In this document: positions 9,378 through 18,033 of the stretch, one piece after another | Layout: the number at the start of each line of letters is the position of its first letter | How positions within the stretch are numbered: position 1 is the stretch's first letter | Origin: Microbacter sp. GSS18 | GTDB taxonomy: Bacteria; Actinomycetota; Actinomycetes; Actinomycetales; Microbacteriaceae | Reading direction: 5' to 3' | DNA length: 64,000 bases | NCBI GenBank assembly: GCA_029319145.1 | Contig: CP119753.1 | Span: 2,418,001 to 2,482,000, forward strand | Position numbers and translations under genes: made by a program | The notes under the pieces: generated by a model | The model's input: the letters and a program-made list of their open reading frames with translations, nothing else | Databases searched by the model: none | Told to the model about the DNA's origin: nothing

Positions 9378-9849
9378 GGTTCCTCCTTGTGTCTGCATCG
9401 GCAAAGGAGCGAACGGATGCCGCGGCCGTGCGGCATCCTCTCGCGGTGAACCGGGCGCGTACGGACTCGAGCCCTGTCGGTGTTCAGTTGCCGCCGGCCG
9501 GCGCCGGCGTTTCGGACCCCTCGCTGGAAAACGCATTCCCAGCGAAGGTGCGAGCAGTCTCGCACGACCGGCGAGCGCTTGGCAAGGGCTTTCCGAAACG
9601 TTTCTCGATGCTCCGCGCGTCGGTTGCGCGGCGCCGCGGACCTGCCCTAACCTCGGCCGCGAAACGTTTCACGCTCGCCGTCGAGGTGATTACGGACCTC
9701 CTCGGCGGCGGGCACCCTTCGCGCGGCGAGACGCCCGCCGACGGGACCGCGGGCCGGGGTTCCGGCGCTCTCGGCACGGTCTCCTACGATGGGTCCCACC
9801 CGGGCTCCGCGCGCAGCGACGGCGCCGACAGATGACGAGACGAGGTGCG
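9378..9849. promoter_or_regulatory. Divergent control region of the giant lyase and a LacI gene
   Basis: 472 bases without a convincing gene. It holds a GGAAAACGCATTCC site (9526-9539) inside a longer imperfect palindrome, two identical GAAACGTTTC palindromes (9595-9604 and 9661-9670), and a TACGAT hexamer (9785-9790) that could be the -10 box of the LacI gene. The three operator-like sites lie where they could control both divergent units. Confidence 0.65.
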
Positions 9850-10863
9850 ATGAGGCGAGTCGGGATCCGCGATGTCGCCGCACGCGCCGGCGTGTCGATC
9901 AGCACCGTGTCGAACGCCCTGAACCGACCCGATCTGGTGAGCGAGAAGCTCGTGGCCCGCGTGCGGGACGCCGCCGATCAGCTCGGCTACGTGCCTCTCC
10001 ACGCCGCGCAGCAGCTGCGTGCCGGCCGCAGCGGACTGCTGGGGATGACCGTCATCAACATCGCCAACCCCTACTTCGCCGAACTCGTCGCCGGCGCCGA
10101 GGACGCCGCATCCGCCGCCGGGATGCGCGTGCTCGTGGGCAACAGCAGCGACGACATGACCAAGGAGCGCGATCACCTCGAGCTGTTCGAGCGCGTGCAG
10201 GTCGAGGGGGCGCTCGTGAGCCCCTTCGGCGACACCGGGCCGTGGCTCGAGCGGCTGCGCCGCCGGGGCATCCCGGTCGTGCTGGTCGATTCGGTCGACG
10301 ACGCCGGCGAGCTCCCCTCGGTGTCCTTCGACGACGTCGCCGGCGGACGCCTCGCCGCCGAGCACCTGCTGGCGGCGGGACGACGGCGACTGGCGTTCGT
10401 CGGCGCGCGCGAAGAGGTGCGCCAGGTGCGGGAACGCCTCCAGGGCGCCCGCCAGGCGGTGGCGGCCGTGGACGGCGCGACGATCGAGCCCGTGTGGACC
10501 CAGCGCACGACATCGACGACCGGCCGGGCTCTCGGCGCCGATATCGCCGCACGGCCCGCCGGCGACCGCCCCGACGGCATCCTGACCTCGAACGACCACC
10601 TCGCCATCGGCGTGCTGCACGGCCTGGTCTCGGGCGGCATCCGCATCCCCGACGACATCGCGGTCGTCGGCTACGACGACATCGAGTTCGCGGCCATCGC
10701 GACGGTCCCGCTGACCTCTGTGCGGCAGCCCGCGCGCGAGATGGGTCGCACCGCGTCCGAGCTGCTCCTGACGCTCATCGCCGGCGACGGCGGGGACCCG
10801 CCCCGGAACGTCGTGTACGAGCCCGAGCTCGTCGTGCGCGCCTCGACCACGGGCGTCAGCTGA
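9850..10863 (+). CDS. LacI family transcriptional regulator
   Basis: 337-residue repressor-type regulator. The N-terminal helix-turn-helix and hinge helix read IRDVAARAGVSISTVSNALN (about residues 5-24), followed by a periplasmic-binding-protein-like sensor domain. I chose ATG 9850 because GAGG lies four bases upstream; an in-frame ATG at 9832 would add six residues. It is divergent from the PL11/CE12 gene, and the palindromes between them are its most likely operators. It closely resembles the regulator at 28657, pointing to duplication. The ligand is unknown; a rhamnogalacturonan fragment is inferred from position. The last 8 bases overlap the convergent esterase gene. Confidence 0.9.
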   Translation: MRRVGIRDVAARAGVSISTVSNALNRPDLVSEKLVARVRDAADQLGYVPLHAAQQLRAGRSGLLGMTVINIANPYFAELVAGAEDAASAAGMRVLVGNSSDDMTKERDHLELFERVQVEGALVSPFGDTGPWLERLRRRGIPVVLVDSVDDAGELPSVSFDDVAGGRLAAEHLLAAGRRRLAFVGAREEVRQVRERLQGARQAVAAVDGATIEPVWTQRTTSTTGRALGADIAARPAGDRPDGILTSNDHLAIGVLHGLVSGGIRIPDDIAVVGYDDIEFAAIATVPLTSVRQPAREMGRTASELLLTLIAGDGGDPPRNVVYEPELVVRASTTGVS

Positions 10864-11530
10864 CCAGCTGGGTTCCCCGCGGCGGCTCGTCGCCGTCGGC
10901 GCGCGCGATCGCGCGCAGCGATCGCGCCGCGAACGCCCCGATGCGCCGAGCGCCCCGCTCGTGGAAGTGGGTGTCGTCGGCGAGCCCCTCGGGCCAGTGC
11001 GCGTGCTCGCCCGGCTCGAAATGGCACAGCAGATCGCGCGACGCCTCGGGCCCCAGGTCCTCGTAGAGCCACGTCGTGAAGACCGTCAGATCGATCAGCG
11101 GCACATCGACCTCGCGGGCGAGATCTCGAACCGCGTTCGGATAGTCGCCGTGCGTCGGCGTGACCCGGTCGCCGTCGAACCACCGGCGCTCGCACGACGT
11201 GCAGAGCACGGCGACGGCCCCGCACTCGCGAACGTCGGCGACGAACCCGCGCAGCCGCTCGGTGTAGCCACCCCGAGACGCGAGCGTGGCCGGTTCCTTC
11301 TGGTCGTTGTGGCCGAACTGGATCACGACGGTGTCGCCGGGTCCGACCTCTGCCAGCAGCGCCTGCCAGGCGCCGCTCGCGATGAAGGAATCGCAGGTCG
11401 CGCCGCCGAACGCGAGGTTGCGGACGGGCTCGTCGACCCACGGCGCGATGTACGAGCCCCACCCGGTCATCGGCAGTTCTTCGGGCTTGGCCGGGGCGAC
11501 CGTGGAGTCGCCGGCGAGGTGGTAGGTCAT
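10856..11530 (-). CDS. SGNH/GDSL hydrolase, rhamnogalacturonan acetylesterase-like (CE12)
   Basis: 224-residue single-domain esterase without a signal peptide, so cytoplasmic. The catalytic blocks are AGDST with the nucleophile serine at about residue 8, FGGAT, QFGHND, and DDTHFHERG carrying the Asp-His pair. CE12 enzymes deacetylate rhamnogalacturonan. The lack of export suggests it works on imported acetylated oligosaccharides, complementing the secreted CE12 domain of the giant enzyme. ATG 11530 has GGAGG four bases before it. It is divergent from the ABC transporter gene with only 54 bases between the starts, and its end overlaps the LacI gene by 8 bases. Confidence 0.85.
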   Translation of the reverse strand: MTYHLAGDSTVAPAKPEELPMTGWGSYIAPWVDEPVRNLAFGGATCDSFIASGAWQALLAEVGPGDTVVIQFGHNDQKEPATLASRGGYTERLRGFVADVRECGAVAVLCTSCERRWFDGDRVTPTHGDYPNAVRDLAREVDVPLIDLTVFTTWLYEDLGPEASRDLLCHFEPGEHAHWPEGLADDTHFHERGARRIGAFAARSLRAIARADGDEPPRGTQLVS

Positions 11531-11572
11531 GCTTCCTCCCGACTCGGCGACCCGGCGCCGCGCATCCGTCGT

Positions 11573-11604
11573 TACGATGTCATCATGACGCAGAAAGCGT
11601 TTAC
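11573..11604 (+). promoter_or_regulatory. -10 box and operator at a leaderless start
   Basis: TACGAT (11573-11578) ends 6 bases before ATG 11585, the spacing of actinobacterial leaderless promoters. GAAAGCGTTTAC (11593-11604), a LacI-type site, lies inside codons 3 to 7. A repressor bound there would cover the transcription start. Confidence 0.5.
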
Positions 11605-13363
11605 CGGCACCATCCGCATCGCTCAGGGCTCCCGCCCGGCCCGATCCGTCGTGCGCCTGCTCGCCCGTCGACCGGGCCGCATGACGCTGGCGGTCCTGGC
11701 GTTCACGATGAAGGAGATCCCGCTGTGGTTCCTCCCGGTGGTGACCGCCGAGATCATCGACATCGTCGCGACCGGGGGCGATGTCACCACCGCGCTGGTG
11801 TGGTTCGCGATCGCCGCCGGCCTGCTCCTGCAGAACTACCCGATGCACATCGTGTACACCCGCAGCTTCATGACCGTCGTGCGCGACACCGGCGCCGACC
11901 TGCGCAACGCCCTGGCCGCGCGCCTGCAGAGCCTGTCGATCGGCTACCACACGCGCGTGAGCTCCTCGATCGTGCAGACCAAGGTGGTGCGCGACGTCGA
12001 GAACGTCGAACTGATGCTGCAGCAGGTGACGCACCCGCTGCTGTCGGCGACGATGGTCATGGGCGGAGCGCTCGCGATGACGGCCGTCGCCGTACCCCAG
12101 TTCCTCCCGGTCTACGCCCTCGCGGTGCCGATCGCCATCGGCATCCGGTACGGCCTGCGCAACCGCTCGCGCGTGCGCAACGAGCTGTTCCGCCGCGAGG
12201 TCGAGGGCTTCGCCGCACGGGTCGGCGAGATGGCCTCGCTCATCCCCGTCACCCGCGCGCACGGACTCGAGCAGACCGCCGTGTCCCGTGTGGCGACGGG
12301 TGCCGACGGCGTGCGGCGCGCCGGCCTCCACCTCGACATGCTCAACGGCCACGTCGCCTCGATCTCGTGGGTGGCGATGCAGCTGCTCGGCGTCGGATGC
12401 CTCGTCCTCGCGGCGGTGTTCTCGCTCACCGGCATCCTCCCCATCACTCCGGGCGAGGTCGTGCTGCTGGCGACCTACTTCACGCTGCTCACGCAGGGCC
12501 TCACCCAGCTGCTCATGCTGATCCCGGTCGGCGCGCGAGGGCTCGAGTCGATGCGGTCGATCTCGGAGGTGCTGCAGGAGCCCGACCTCGAGCAGAACGA
12601 GGGAAAGCGCGCGGTGTCGGACGTCGGGGGGCGCCTCGACCTCGAGCGCGTGTCGCATCGCTACGACGGAGCCGATCGCGACGCCGTGCACGACGTCTCG
12701 CTGAGGATCGCACCCGGCGAGACGGTGGCCTTCGTCGGCTCGAGCGGATCGGGCAAGTCGACGATGCTCAATCTCGTGCTCGGGTTCGTCCGGCCGACCT
12801 CGGGCCGCATCCTGCTCGACGGGCAGGACATGCAGGAGCTCGATCTGCGCACCGTGCGGCGTTCGGTGTCGGTGGTGCCCCAGGAGTCCGTGCTCTTCGA
12901 GGGATCCATCCACGACAACATCTCGTACGGGCTCGAGGAGGTCACCGAGGATCGTCTGCGCGCCGCTTTGCGCGACGCGAACGCGGCCGAGTTCGTCGAC
13001 GCCCTCCCCGAGGGGTGGGACACCGTGGTCGGCGAACGCGGCGCGCGGCTGTCGGGCGGTCAGCGCCAGCGCCTGGCGATCGCGCGGGCGCTCGTCCGCG
13101 ATCCGCGGATACTGCTGCTGGACGAGGCGACGTCGGCGCTCGATCCCGAGTCGGAGGGACTGGTCAAGGATGCCCTCAACCGGCTGATGGCGGGCCGCAC
13201 GACCCTGGTCGTCGCCCATCGACTGTCGACCATCCGCCAGGCCGACCGTATCGTCGTGCTCGAGCACGGTGAGATCGTGGAGCAGGGCGCGCACGACGAG
13301 CTGCTGGAACGCGGCGGCCGCTACGCCCACCTGCATGCGACGCAGGCGGGCGCCACCTACTGA
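11585..13363 (+). CDS. ABC transporter, fused permease and ATPase half-transporter
   Basis: 592-residue half-transporter of the exporter type (ABCB-like). Residues 1 to about 330 form the membrane domain with several hydrophobic helices. The ATPase domain has Walker A GSSGSGKST (near 385), signature LSGGQRQ (near 489), Walker B ILLLDEATSALD (near 509) and a following H-loop VAHRLS. It probably acts as a homodimer, since no partner gene is nearby. The gene starts an apparent operon with a Gfo oxidoreductase (19 bases downstream) and a GH43-like gene. Such proteins usually export; what it carries in a polysaccharide locus is unclear. There is no ribosome-binding site, consistent with a leaderless message. 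Confidence 0.88.
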   Translation: MTQKAFTGTIRIAQGSRPARSVVRLLARRPGRMTLAVLAFTMKEIPLWFLPVVTAEIIDIVATGGDVTTALVWFAIAAGLLLQNYPMHIVYTRSFMTVVRDTGADLRNALAARLQSLSIGYHTRVSSSIVQTKVVRDVENVELMLQQVTHPLLSATMVMGGALAMTAVAVPQFLPVYALAVPIAIGIRYGLRNRSRVRNELFRREVEGFAARVGEMASLIPVTRAHGLEQTAVSRVATGADGVRRAGLHLDMLNGHVASISWVAMQLLGVGCLVLAAVFSLTGILPITPGEVVLLATYFTLLTQGLTQLLMLIPVGARGLESMRSISEVLQEPDLEQNEGKRAVSDVGGRLDLERVSHRYDGADRDAVHDVSLRIAPGETVAFVGSSGSGKSTMLNLVLGFVRPTSGRILLDGQDMQELDLRTVRRSVSVVPQESVLFEGSIHDNISYGLEEVTEDRLRAALRDANAAEFVDALPEGWDTVVGERGARLSGGQRQRLAIARALVRDPRILLLDEATSALDPESEGLVKDALNRLMAGRTTLVVAHRLSTIRQADRIVVLEHGEIVEQGAHDELLERGGRYAHLHATQAGATY

Positions 13364-13382
13364 GCCCGAGCGGAGGACAACG

Positions 13383-14471
13383 ATGACCACCCCCACCCTG
13401 CGCTGCGCCCTCGTCGGCACCGGCGCCGTGGCCAATCTGCACGCGGCCGGCGTGGCTGCGCACCCGCGCGCCGAGCTCGTCGCCGTCACCGACATCTCGG
13501 CCGAGGCCGCCGCCGCGTTCGCCGAGCGCCACGGCGTTCCGGCCGTCCACGCCGATCTGGCCGCGCTGCTGGAGGCCGAGCGCCCCGATGTCGTGCTGAT
13601 CTGCACGCCGCCGGTCGTCCACCGCGAGCAGACCCTGGCGGCGTTCGCGGCCGGCGCCCACGTCGTCGTCGAGAAGCCCCCGGCACCGAGCCTGGACGAG
13701 CTCGACGAGATGCGGGCGGCGGCCGCCGCGGCCGGCCGGCAGCTCGCGGTCGTCTTCCAGCAGCGCACCGGCACGGCGGCGGCCCATGTGAAGCGGCTGC
13801 TGGACGACGGCGCGCTCGGTCGGCCGCTCCTCGCGCAGTGCCAGACCCTGTGGTTCCGCGACGCCGACTACTTCGCCGTGCCGTGGCGCGGCAGGTGGGA
13901 GACCGAAGGCGGCGGCACGACGCTGGGGCACGGCATCCATCAGCTCGATCTGCTGGCCTTCCTGCTCGGCGACTGGGCCAGCGTCGAGGCGCGTCTGTGG
14001 CGGCTCGACCGCGAGACCGACACCGAGGACGCGTCGACGGCCACCGCCGTGTTCGCGCAGGGCACCGTCGCCCAGATCGTCTCGAGCGCCGTCTCACCCC
14101 GCCAGACCAGTTCGATCCGCATCGACACGCAGAAGGCGACGGTGACGGTCGACCATCTGTACGGCCATGGCCACGACGACTGGTCGATCACGCCTGCTCC
14201 GGGCTTCGAGGACGAGGCGGCAGCGTGGGCCCTTCCCGATGCCGAGGAGCGCAGCGACCACGCACCGCTGCTGCGCGACGTGTTCGACGCGCTGCTCGAG
14301 AACCGCGCGCTGCCACCGACGGCCGACGCGCCGGCCCGCTCGCTCGAGCTCGTGGCGGCGATCTACGCGTCCGCCGCCGCGGACGGACGCCCCGTGACGC
14401 CGGCCGACCTCGCCTCGCACCCCACCCACCGACGCGGCTTCGCGAGCCCCGTCACCGACCTGCGGAGCTGA
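13383..14471 (+). CDS. Gfo/Idh/MocA family oxidoreductase
   Basis: 362-residue NAD(P)-dependent oxidoreductase. The Rossmann motif GTGAVANLHAAG lies near residue 12, and VVEKPPAPS near residue 98 gives the family EKP motif. The substrate domain has VPWRGRWETEGGG and GHGIHQLD, matching its paralog at 84-1205 closely. GGAGG lies about 6 bases before the ATG. It is the second gene of the ABC transporter operon, and the next gene begins 1 base after its stop codon. The reaction is unknown; pairing with a GH43-like protein suggests it handles a sugar released inside the cell. Confidence 0.85.
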   Translation: MTTPTLRCALVGTGAVANLHAAGVAAHPRAELVAVTDISAEAAAAFAERHGVPAVHADLAALLEAERPDVVLICTPPVVHREQTLAAFAAGAHVVVEKPPAPSLDELDEMRAAAAAAGRQLAVVFQQRTGTAAAHVKRLLDDGALGRPLLAQCQTLWFRDADYFAVPWRGRWETEGGGTTLGHGIHQLDLLAFLLGDWASVEARLWRLDRETDTEDASTATAVFAQGTVAQIVSSAVSPRQTSSIRIDTQKATVTVDHLYGHGHDDWSITPAPGFEDEAAAWALPDAEERSDHAPLLRDVFDALLENRALPPTADAPARSLELVAAIYASAAADGRPVTPADLASHPTHRRGFASPVTDLRS

Positions 14472-14472
14472 T

Positions 14473-15429
14473 GTGATCGACCCCGACGCACCGGCGCCGC
14501 ACGAGATCTACCGCGACCCGGTCTACGACGGCGCGACCGATCCCGTCGTCGTGCGCGTCGGGCCCGGCGACTGGCGGATGCTGTACACCCAGCGCCGCGC
14601 GTCGCACCCGGACCCCGGTCCCGGCGTCGCGTGGGTGCACGGCACGCGCGTGGGCGTCGCCCGGAGCTCCGACGGCGTCCGGTGGGAGTACGCGGGCACG
14701 CTCGAGCCGGCACCGGGCGGGCTCGCACTGCGCGCCGGCCCTCCGCCCGAGACCGTCGACCGCACGCACTGGGCCCCCGACGTGATCCACGACGGCGAGC
14801 GCTGGCGCATGTACCTGACCGAGATCGACGGCATCCCGACGCAGTGGGCCGGGCACGAGCGCCGCATCGTCGAGTACGTCTCGGACGACCTCGCGAGCTG
14901 GTCCCGACGCGATGCGCTCGCGCTCGACAGCGCGTTCGTCATCGACGCCGCGGTCACGCGCTGCCCCGACGGGCGCTGGCGCCTGTGGTACAAGGACGAG
15001 GCCGCGGACTCCGTGACGAAGGTCGCCGTCTCGGCGGACCTGGCGGGATGGCGGCCGGAGGGCACCGCGATCGGCGGCCGACCCCACGAGGGGCCCTTCG
15101 TGTTCGCGCTGGGCGGGTGGTGGTGGATGATCACCGACGAATGGCGCGGCATGGCCGTCCACCGCTCGGCGGATGCCGTCGCGTGGGAGCGCCAGGGCGA
15201 CGCGGACGACGTGATCCTGGGCGAGTCGGGCCCCGCCGACCGCGGCGTCCAGATCGGCCGACACGGCATGGTCGTCGTGCACGGCGACACCGCGTCGCTG
15301 TACTACTTCACGCACCCGTGGTGGGACGGCTCCGAGATCGAGGAAGCGGATGCCGCCGCGCATCGGCGCAGCGCCGTCCACGTCGCGTCGCTGGGCGTGC
15401 GCGACGGCGTGCTGGTCTGCGCGCGCTGA
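14473..15429 (+). CDS. GH43-like five-bladed beta-propeller protein
   Basis: 318-residue protein without a signal peptide. The sequence has repeated beta-propeller strands and acidic positions like those of the GH43/GH117 clan: DGATDPVV near residue 19, WAPDVI near residue 99 and HEGPFVF near residue 204. These families release arabinose, xylose, galactose or related residues from oligosaccharides. The start is GTG, one base after the preceding stop, so it is almost certainly co-translated. A cytoplasmic glycosidase for imported fragments fits, but the exact family and substrate need a profile search. Confidence 0.6.
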   Translation: MIDPDAPAPHEIYRDPVYDGATDPVVVRVGPGDWRMLYTQRRASHPDPGPGVAWVHGTRVGVARSSDGVRWEYAGTLEPAPGGLALRAGPPPETVDRTHWAPDVIHDGERWRMYLTEIDGIPTQWAGHERRIVEYVSDDLASWSRRDALALDSAFVIDAAVTRCPDGRWRLWYKDEAADSVTKVAVSADLAGWRPEGTAIGGRPHEGPFVFALGGWWWMITDEWRGMAVHRSADAVAWERQGDADDVILGESGPADRGVQIGRHGMVVVHGDTASLYYFTHPWWDGSEIEEADAAAHRRSAVHVASLGVRDGVLVCAR

Positions 15430-15508
15430 ATCACGACAGGCGCCGCGCGCGTCCGGGTCCCTGTGACCCGACCGTTATGAATCGTTCAAGCGATTTGGCA
15501 GCCAGGCC

Positions 15509-15556
15509 TTGCGAAACGTTTTTTGGCCCGCTACCGTAGCGGGCAAGCGCTTTCCG
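15509..15556 (+). promoter_or_regulatory. Promoter of the sugar ABC importer with two operators
   Basis: TTGCGA (-35, 15509-15514) and TACCGT (-10, 15532-15537) are 17 bases apart. One LacI-type site, CGAAACGTTTTTTG (15512-15525), overlaps the -35 box and spacer; a second, GGGCAAGCGCTTTCC (15541-15555), lies just past the -10. Binding at either would block initiation. Confidence 0.65.
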
Positions 15557-15652
15557 TCTCAGCACCAAGGGATGCGCCCCGACACCGCAACCAACGGACA
15601 ACGAGCGTCGCGAGCGGGAGAATCGAACGCAGACGTTCAAGAGAGGACAAGG

Positions 15653-16948
15653 ATGTTCAGCAAGAAGCGGGTATTCGCCGGAGTCGCCCTCGCGACCGGC
15701 GCCGCACTGACCCTCGCCGGCTGCACCGGCAGCGGCTCGGAGTCGTCCGGCGAGTTCGACCCGAACGAAGAGGTCACCCTCGACCTCGCCTTCTGGGGCA
15801 ACGACGTGCGTGCCGAGCTCTACAACGAGGTCATCGCGGCGTTCGAGGAGGAGTACCCGAACATCACGGTGAACTCCACGTTCCTCGGCTTCCCCGAGTT
15901 CTGGGAGCAGCGCCAGACCGAGGCCGCCGGCGGCAACCTCCCCGACGTCATGCAGTTCGACTACTCCTACATGCGCCAGTATTCCGAGAACGGGCTCCTG
16001 CTCGACCTCGACCCGTACCTCGGCGACATCATCGAGACCGACCCGCTGCCCGAGAACATCCTCTCGATCGGCGTCGTCGGCGGCACGACCTACGGGATCG
16101 CCACCTCGACCAACGCGTGGGGCATGTACACCAACCCGACGCTGCTCGCCGAGGTCGGCGTCGACGAGTTCGCCGGCGGCAGCTGGGACGACTACAACGA
16201 CTGGATGGCCGAGGTCACCGACGCCAGCGGCGGCGAGATCTACGGCGGCACCGACTGGACGGGCCGCATCCAGAACTTCGAGGTCCAGCTGCGGTCCGAG
16301 GGCTCGTACCTGTTCAGCGACGACGGCGAGCCCGGCTTCGACGAAGCGCGCCTCGCCGAGTTCTGGGAGTCCGGCTCCGCGATCCGCGACGACGAGGTCG
16401 TCATCCCGCAGCAGCGACTCGAGGAGATCGCGCCGCTGTCCGGGTTCGGCGCTGCGCTGACCACGAGTGAGCTGACGTGGGACAACTTCGGCGGCGGCTA
16501 CCTCGGCGAGCTCGGCGAGGCCTACCCCGAGCTGGGCCTGGTCGCTCCCCCGGTCACCGTCGAGGGCGCGCAGGACCTGTACCTGAAGCCGTCGATGCTG
16601 CACACGATCGGCGCGAACACCGAGCACCCCGAGGCCGCGGCCACGCTGGTGAACTTCCTGGTCAACAGCCCGCAGTCGGGTGAGATCTTCGGCACCAACC
16701 GAGGCCTGCCGGCCTCGGAGACCGCGCTCGCCGCGGCCGAGCTCGACCCGCTGAGCCAGCAGATCGCCGACTACGAGGTCTCGATCGCCGACCGTCTGGG
16801 CTCGGCCCCGCCGGTCCCGGTCGTCGGCTACGGCTCGCTGGAGGAGACCTTCCGCGTGCTCGGCACCGAGCTGGGCTTCGGCACCCTCACGGTCGACGAG
16901 GCCGTGGACCGGTTCTTCACCGAGATGGACGTCGTCCTCGGCGGCTGA
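15653..16948 (+). CDS. Sugar ABC transporter substrate-binding lipoprotein
   Basis: 431-residue extracellular solute-binding protein of the family serving carbohydrate importers. It has a lipoprotein signal with the lipobox LAGC at cysteine 24. The mature part begins with a Ser/Gly-rich linker and EEVTLDLAFWGND, then the two-lobed binding fold. A clear GAGAGGACAAGG element precedes the ATG. It is followed after 86 bases by two permease genes. It is a close paralog of the binding protein at 21895; both end with a VPVVGYGSLE segment and a late TVDEAV stretch. The ligand is probably an oligosaccharide from the pectin region, by context. Confidence 0.9.
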   Translation: MFSKKRVFAGVALATGAALTLAGCTGSGSESSGEFDPNEEVTLDLAFWGNDVRAELYNEVIAAFEEEYPNITVNSTFLGFPEFWEQRQTEAAGGNLPDVMQFDYSYMRQYSENGLLLDLDPYLGDIIETDPLPENILSIGVVGGTTYGIATSTNAWGMYTNPTLLAEVGVDEFAGGSWDDYNDWMAEVTDASGGEIYGGTDWTGRIQNFEVQLRSEGSYLFSDDGEPGFDEARLAEFWESGSAIRDDEVVIPQQRLEEIAPLSGFGAALTTSELTWDNFGGGYLGELGEAYPELGLVAPPVTVEGAQDLYLKPSMLHTIGANTEHPEAAATLVNFLVNSPQSGEIFGTNRGLPASETALAAAELDPLSQQIADYEVSIADRLGSAPPVPVVGYGSLEETFRVLGTELGFGTLTVDEAVDRFFTEMDVVLGG

Positions 16949-16956
16949 TCCGACTG

Positions 16957-16993
16957 CCCGGGGGTTCGGCTCCGCGAGATCCGGGCCCCCGGG
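16957..16993 (+). terminator. Hairpin between binding protein and permeases
   Basis: Arms CCCGGGGG (16957-16964) and CCCCCGGG (16986-16993) form an 8-bp stem with no T run after it. A processing or partial-termination hairpin here would keep binding-protein mRNA above permease mRNA, as often seen in ABC import operons. Confidence 0.5.
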
Positions 16994-17034
16994 ACCCACC
17001 CCATCCCCCATCCACCCTCACCGGGAGCAATGAC

Positions 17035-18033
17035 GTGACCACCACATCGACGAGGGCGCTCGTCACCGGCCGGCGCCTCCCCAAGGGGCGGCTGATGCCG
17101 CGCCGCCGCCGCGAAGTCCCCTCCACGCGCCCCGGTCAGCGTCGCAGGCAGCTGCGCGAGACCCTCGCCGGCTACGGGTTCCTGAGCCCGTGGCTGATCG
17201 GCTTCTTCGGCCTCACGATCATCCCGATGATCTACTCGCTGTACCTGTCGTTCACGCGCTACAACATCTTCCAGCCCCCGCGCTGGATCGGCTTCGACAA
17301 CTACGTGCGGCTGTTCACCAACGACCCGCAGTTCATCCAGTCGGCGCAGATCACCCTCATCTACGTGCTCGTGGGGACACCGGTCATGCTCGCCGCAGCC
17401 CTCGGCACGGCCATGCTCCTGAACTACCGCGACAAGGGCGCCGGGTTCTTCCGCTCGGCCTTCTACGCCCCGTCGCTCATCGCCGCCTCGGTCTCGGTGG
17501 CGATCGTGTGGCGCGCACTCTTCTCCACCGACGGACCGGTCGACAACGCCCTGCAGATCTTCGGCATCAACCTCGGCGGCTGGGTCGGCAACCCCGACCT
17601 CGTCCTCCCGGCCATGATCATCCTGGCCGTGTGGCAGTTCGGCGCCACGATGGTGATCTTCCTCGCCGGCCTCAAGCAGATCCCCAAGGAGCTCTACGAA
17701 GCGGCCGAGATGGACGGTGCCGGCCCCTTCCACCGCTTCCGCGCCGTGACGATGCCGATGCTCTCGCCGGTCATCTTCTTCAACCTGCTGCTGGGCATCA
17801 TCGGCGCATTCCAGGTGTTCGCGTCGGCGTACATCATCTCCAACGGCACCGGCGGCCCCGCCGGCATGACGAACTTCATCACCGTCTACCTCTACAAGCG
17901 AGGCTTCAGCGACGGCCAGATGGGCTACGCGGCCGCCATCGCCTGGGTGCTGCTGATCGTCGTGGCCATCATCGCCTTCATCCTGTTCCGCACCCAGCGC
18001 AACTGGGTCCACTACTCCGGAGACAACCGATGA
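17035..18033 (+). CDS. Sugar ABC transporter permease (MalF/UgpA type)
   Basis: 332-residue inner-membrane permease with about six transmembrane helices after a basic cytoplasmic N-terminus. The EAA loop that contacts the ATPase reads EAAEMDGAGPFHRFRAVTMP (near residue 222). The GTG start has GGGAG upstream. Its stop overlaps the start of the second permease (ATGA). It serves the binding protein at 15653 and perhaps the one at 21895. No ATPase of the MsmK/UgpC type is encoded in the window, so a shared ATPase elsewhere is inferred. Confidence 0.9.
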   Translation: MTTTSTRALVTGRRLPKGRLMPRRRREVPSTRPGQRRRQLRETLAGYGFLSPWLIGFFGLTIIPMIYSLYLSFTRYNIFQPPRWIGFDNYVRLFTNDPQFIQSAQITLIYVLVGTPVMLAAALGTAMLLNYRDKGAGFFRSAFYAPSLIAASVSVAIVWRALFSTDGPVDNALQIFGINLGGWVGNPDLVLPAMIILAVWQFGATMVIFLAGLKQIPKELYEAAEMDGAGPFHRFRAVTMPMLSPVIFFNLLLGIIGAFQVFASAYIISNGTGGPAGMTNFITVYLYKRGFSDGQMGYAAAIAWVLLIVVAIIAFILFRTQRNWVHYSGDNR

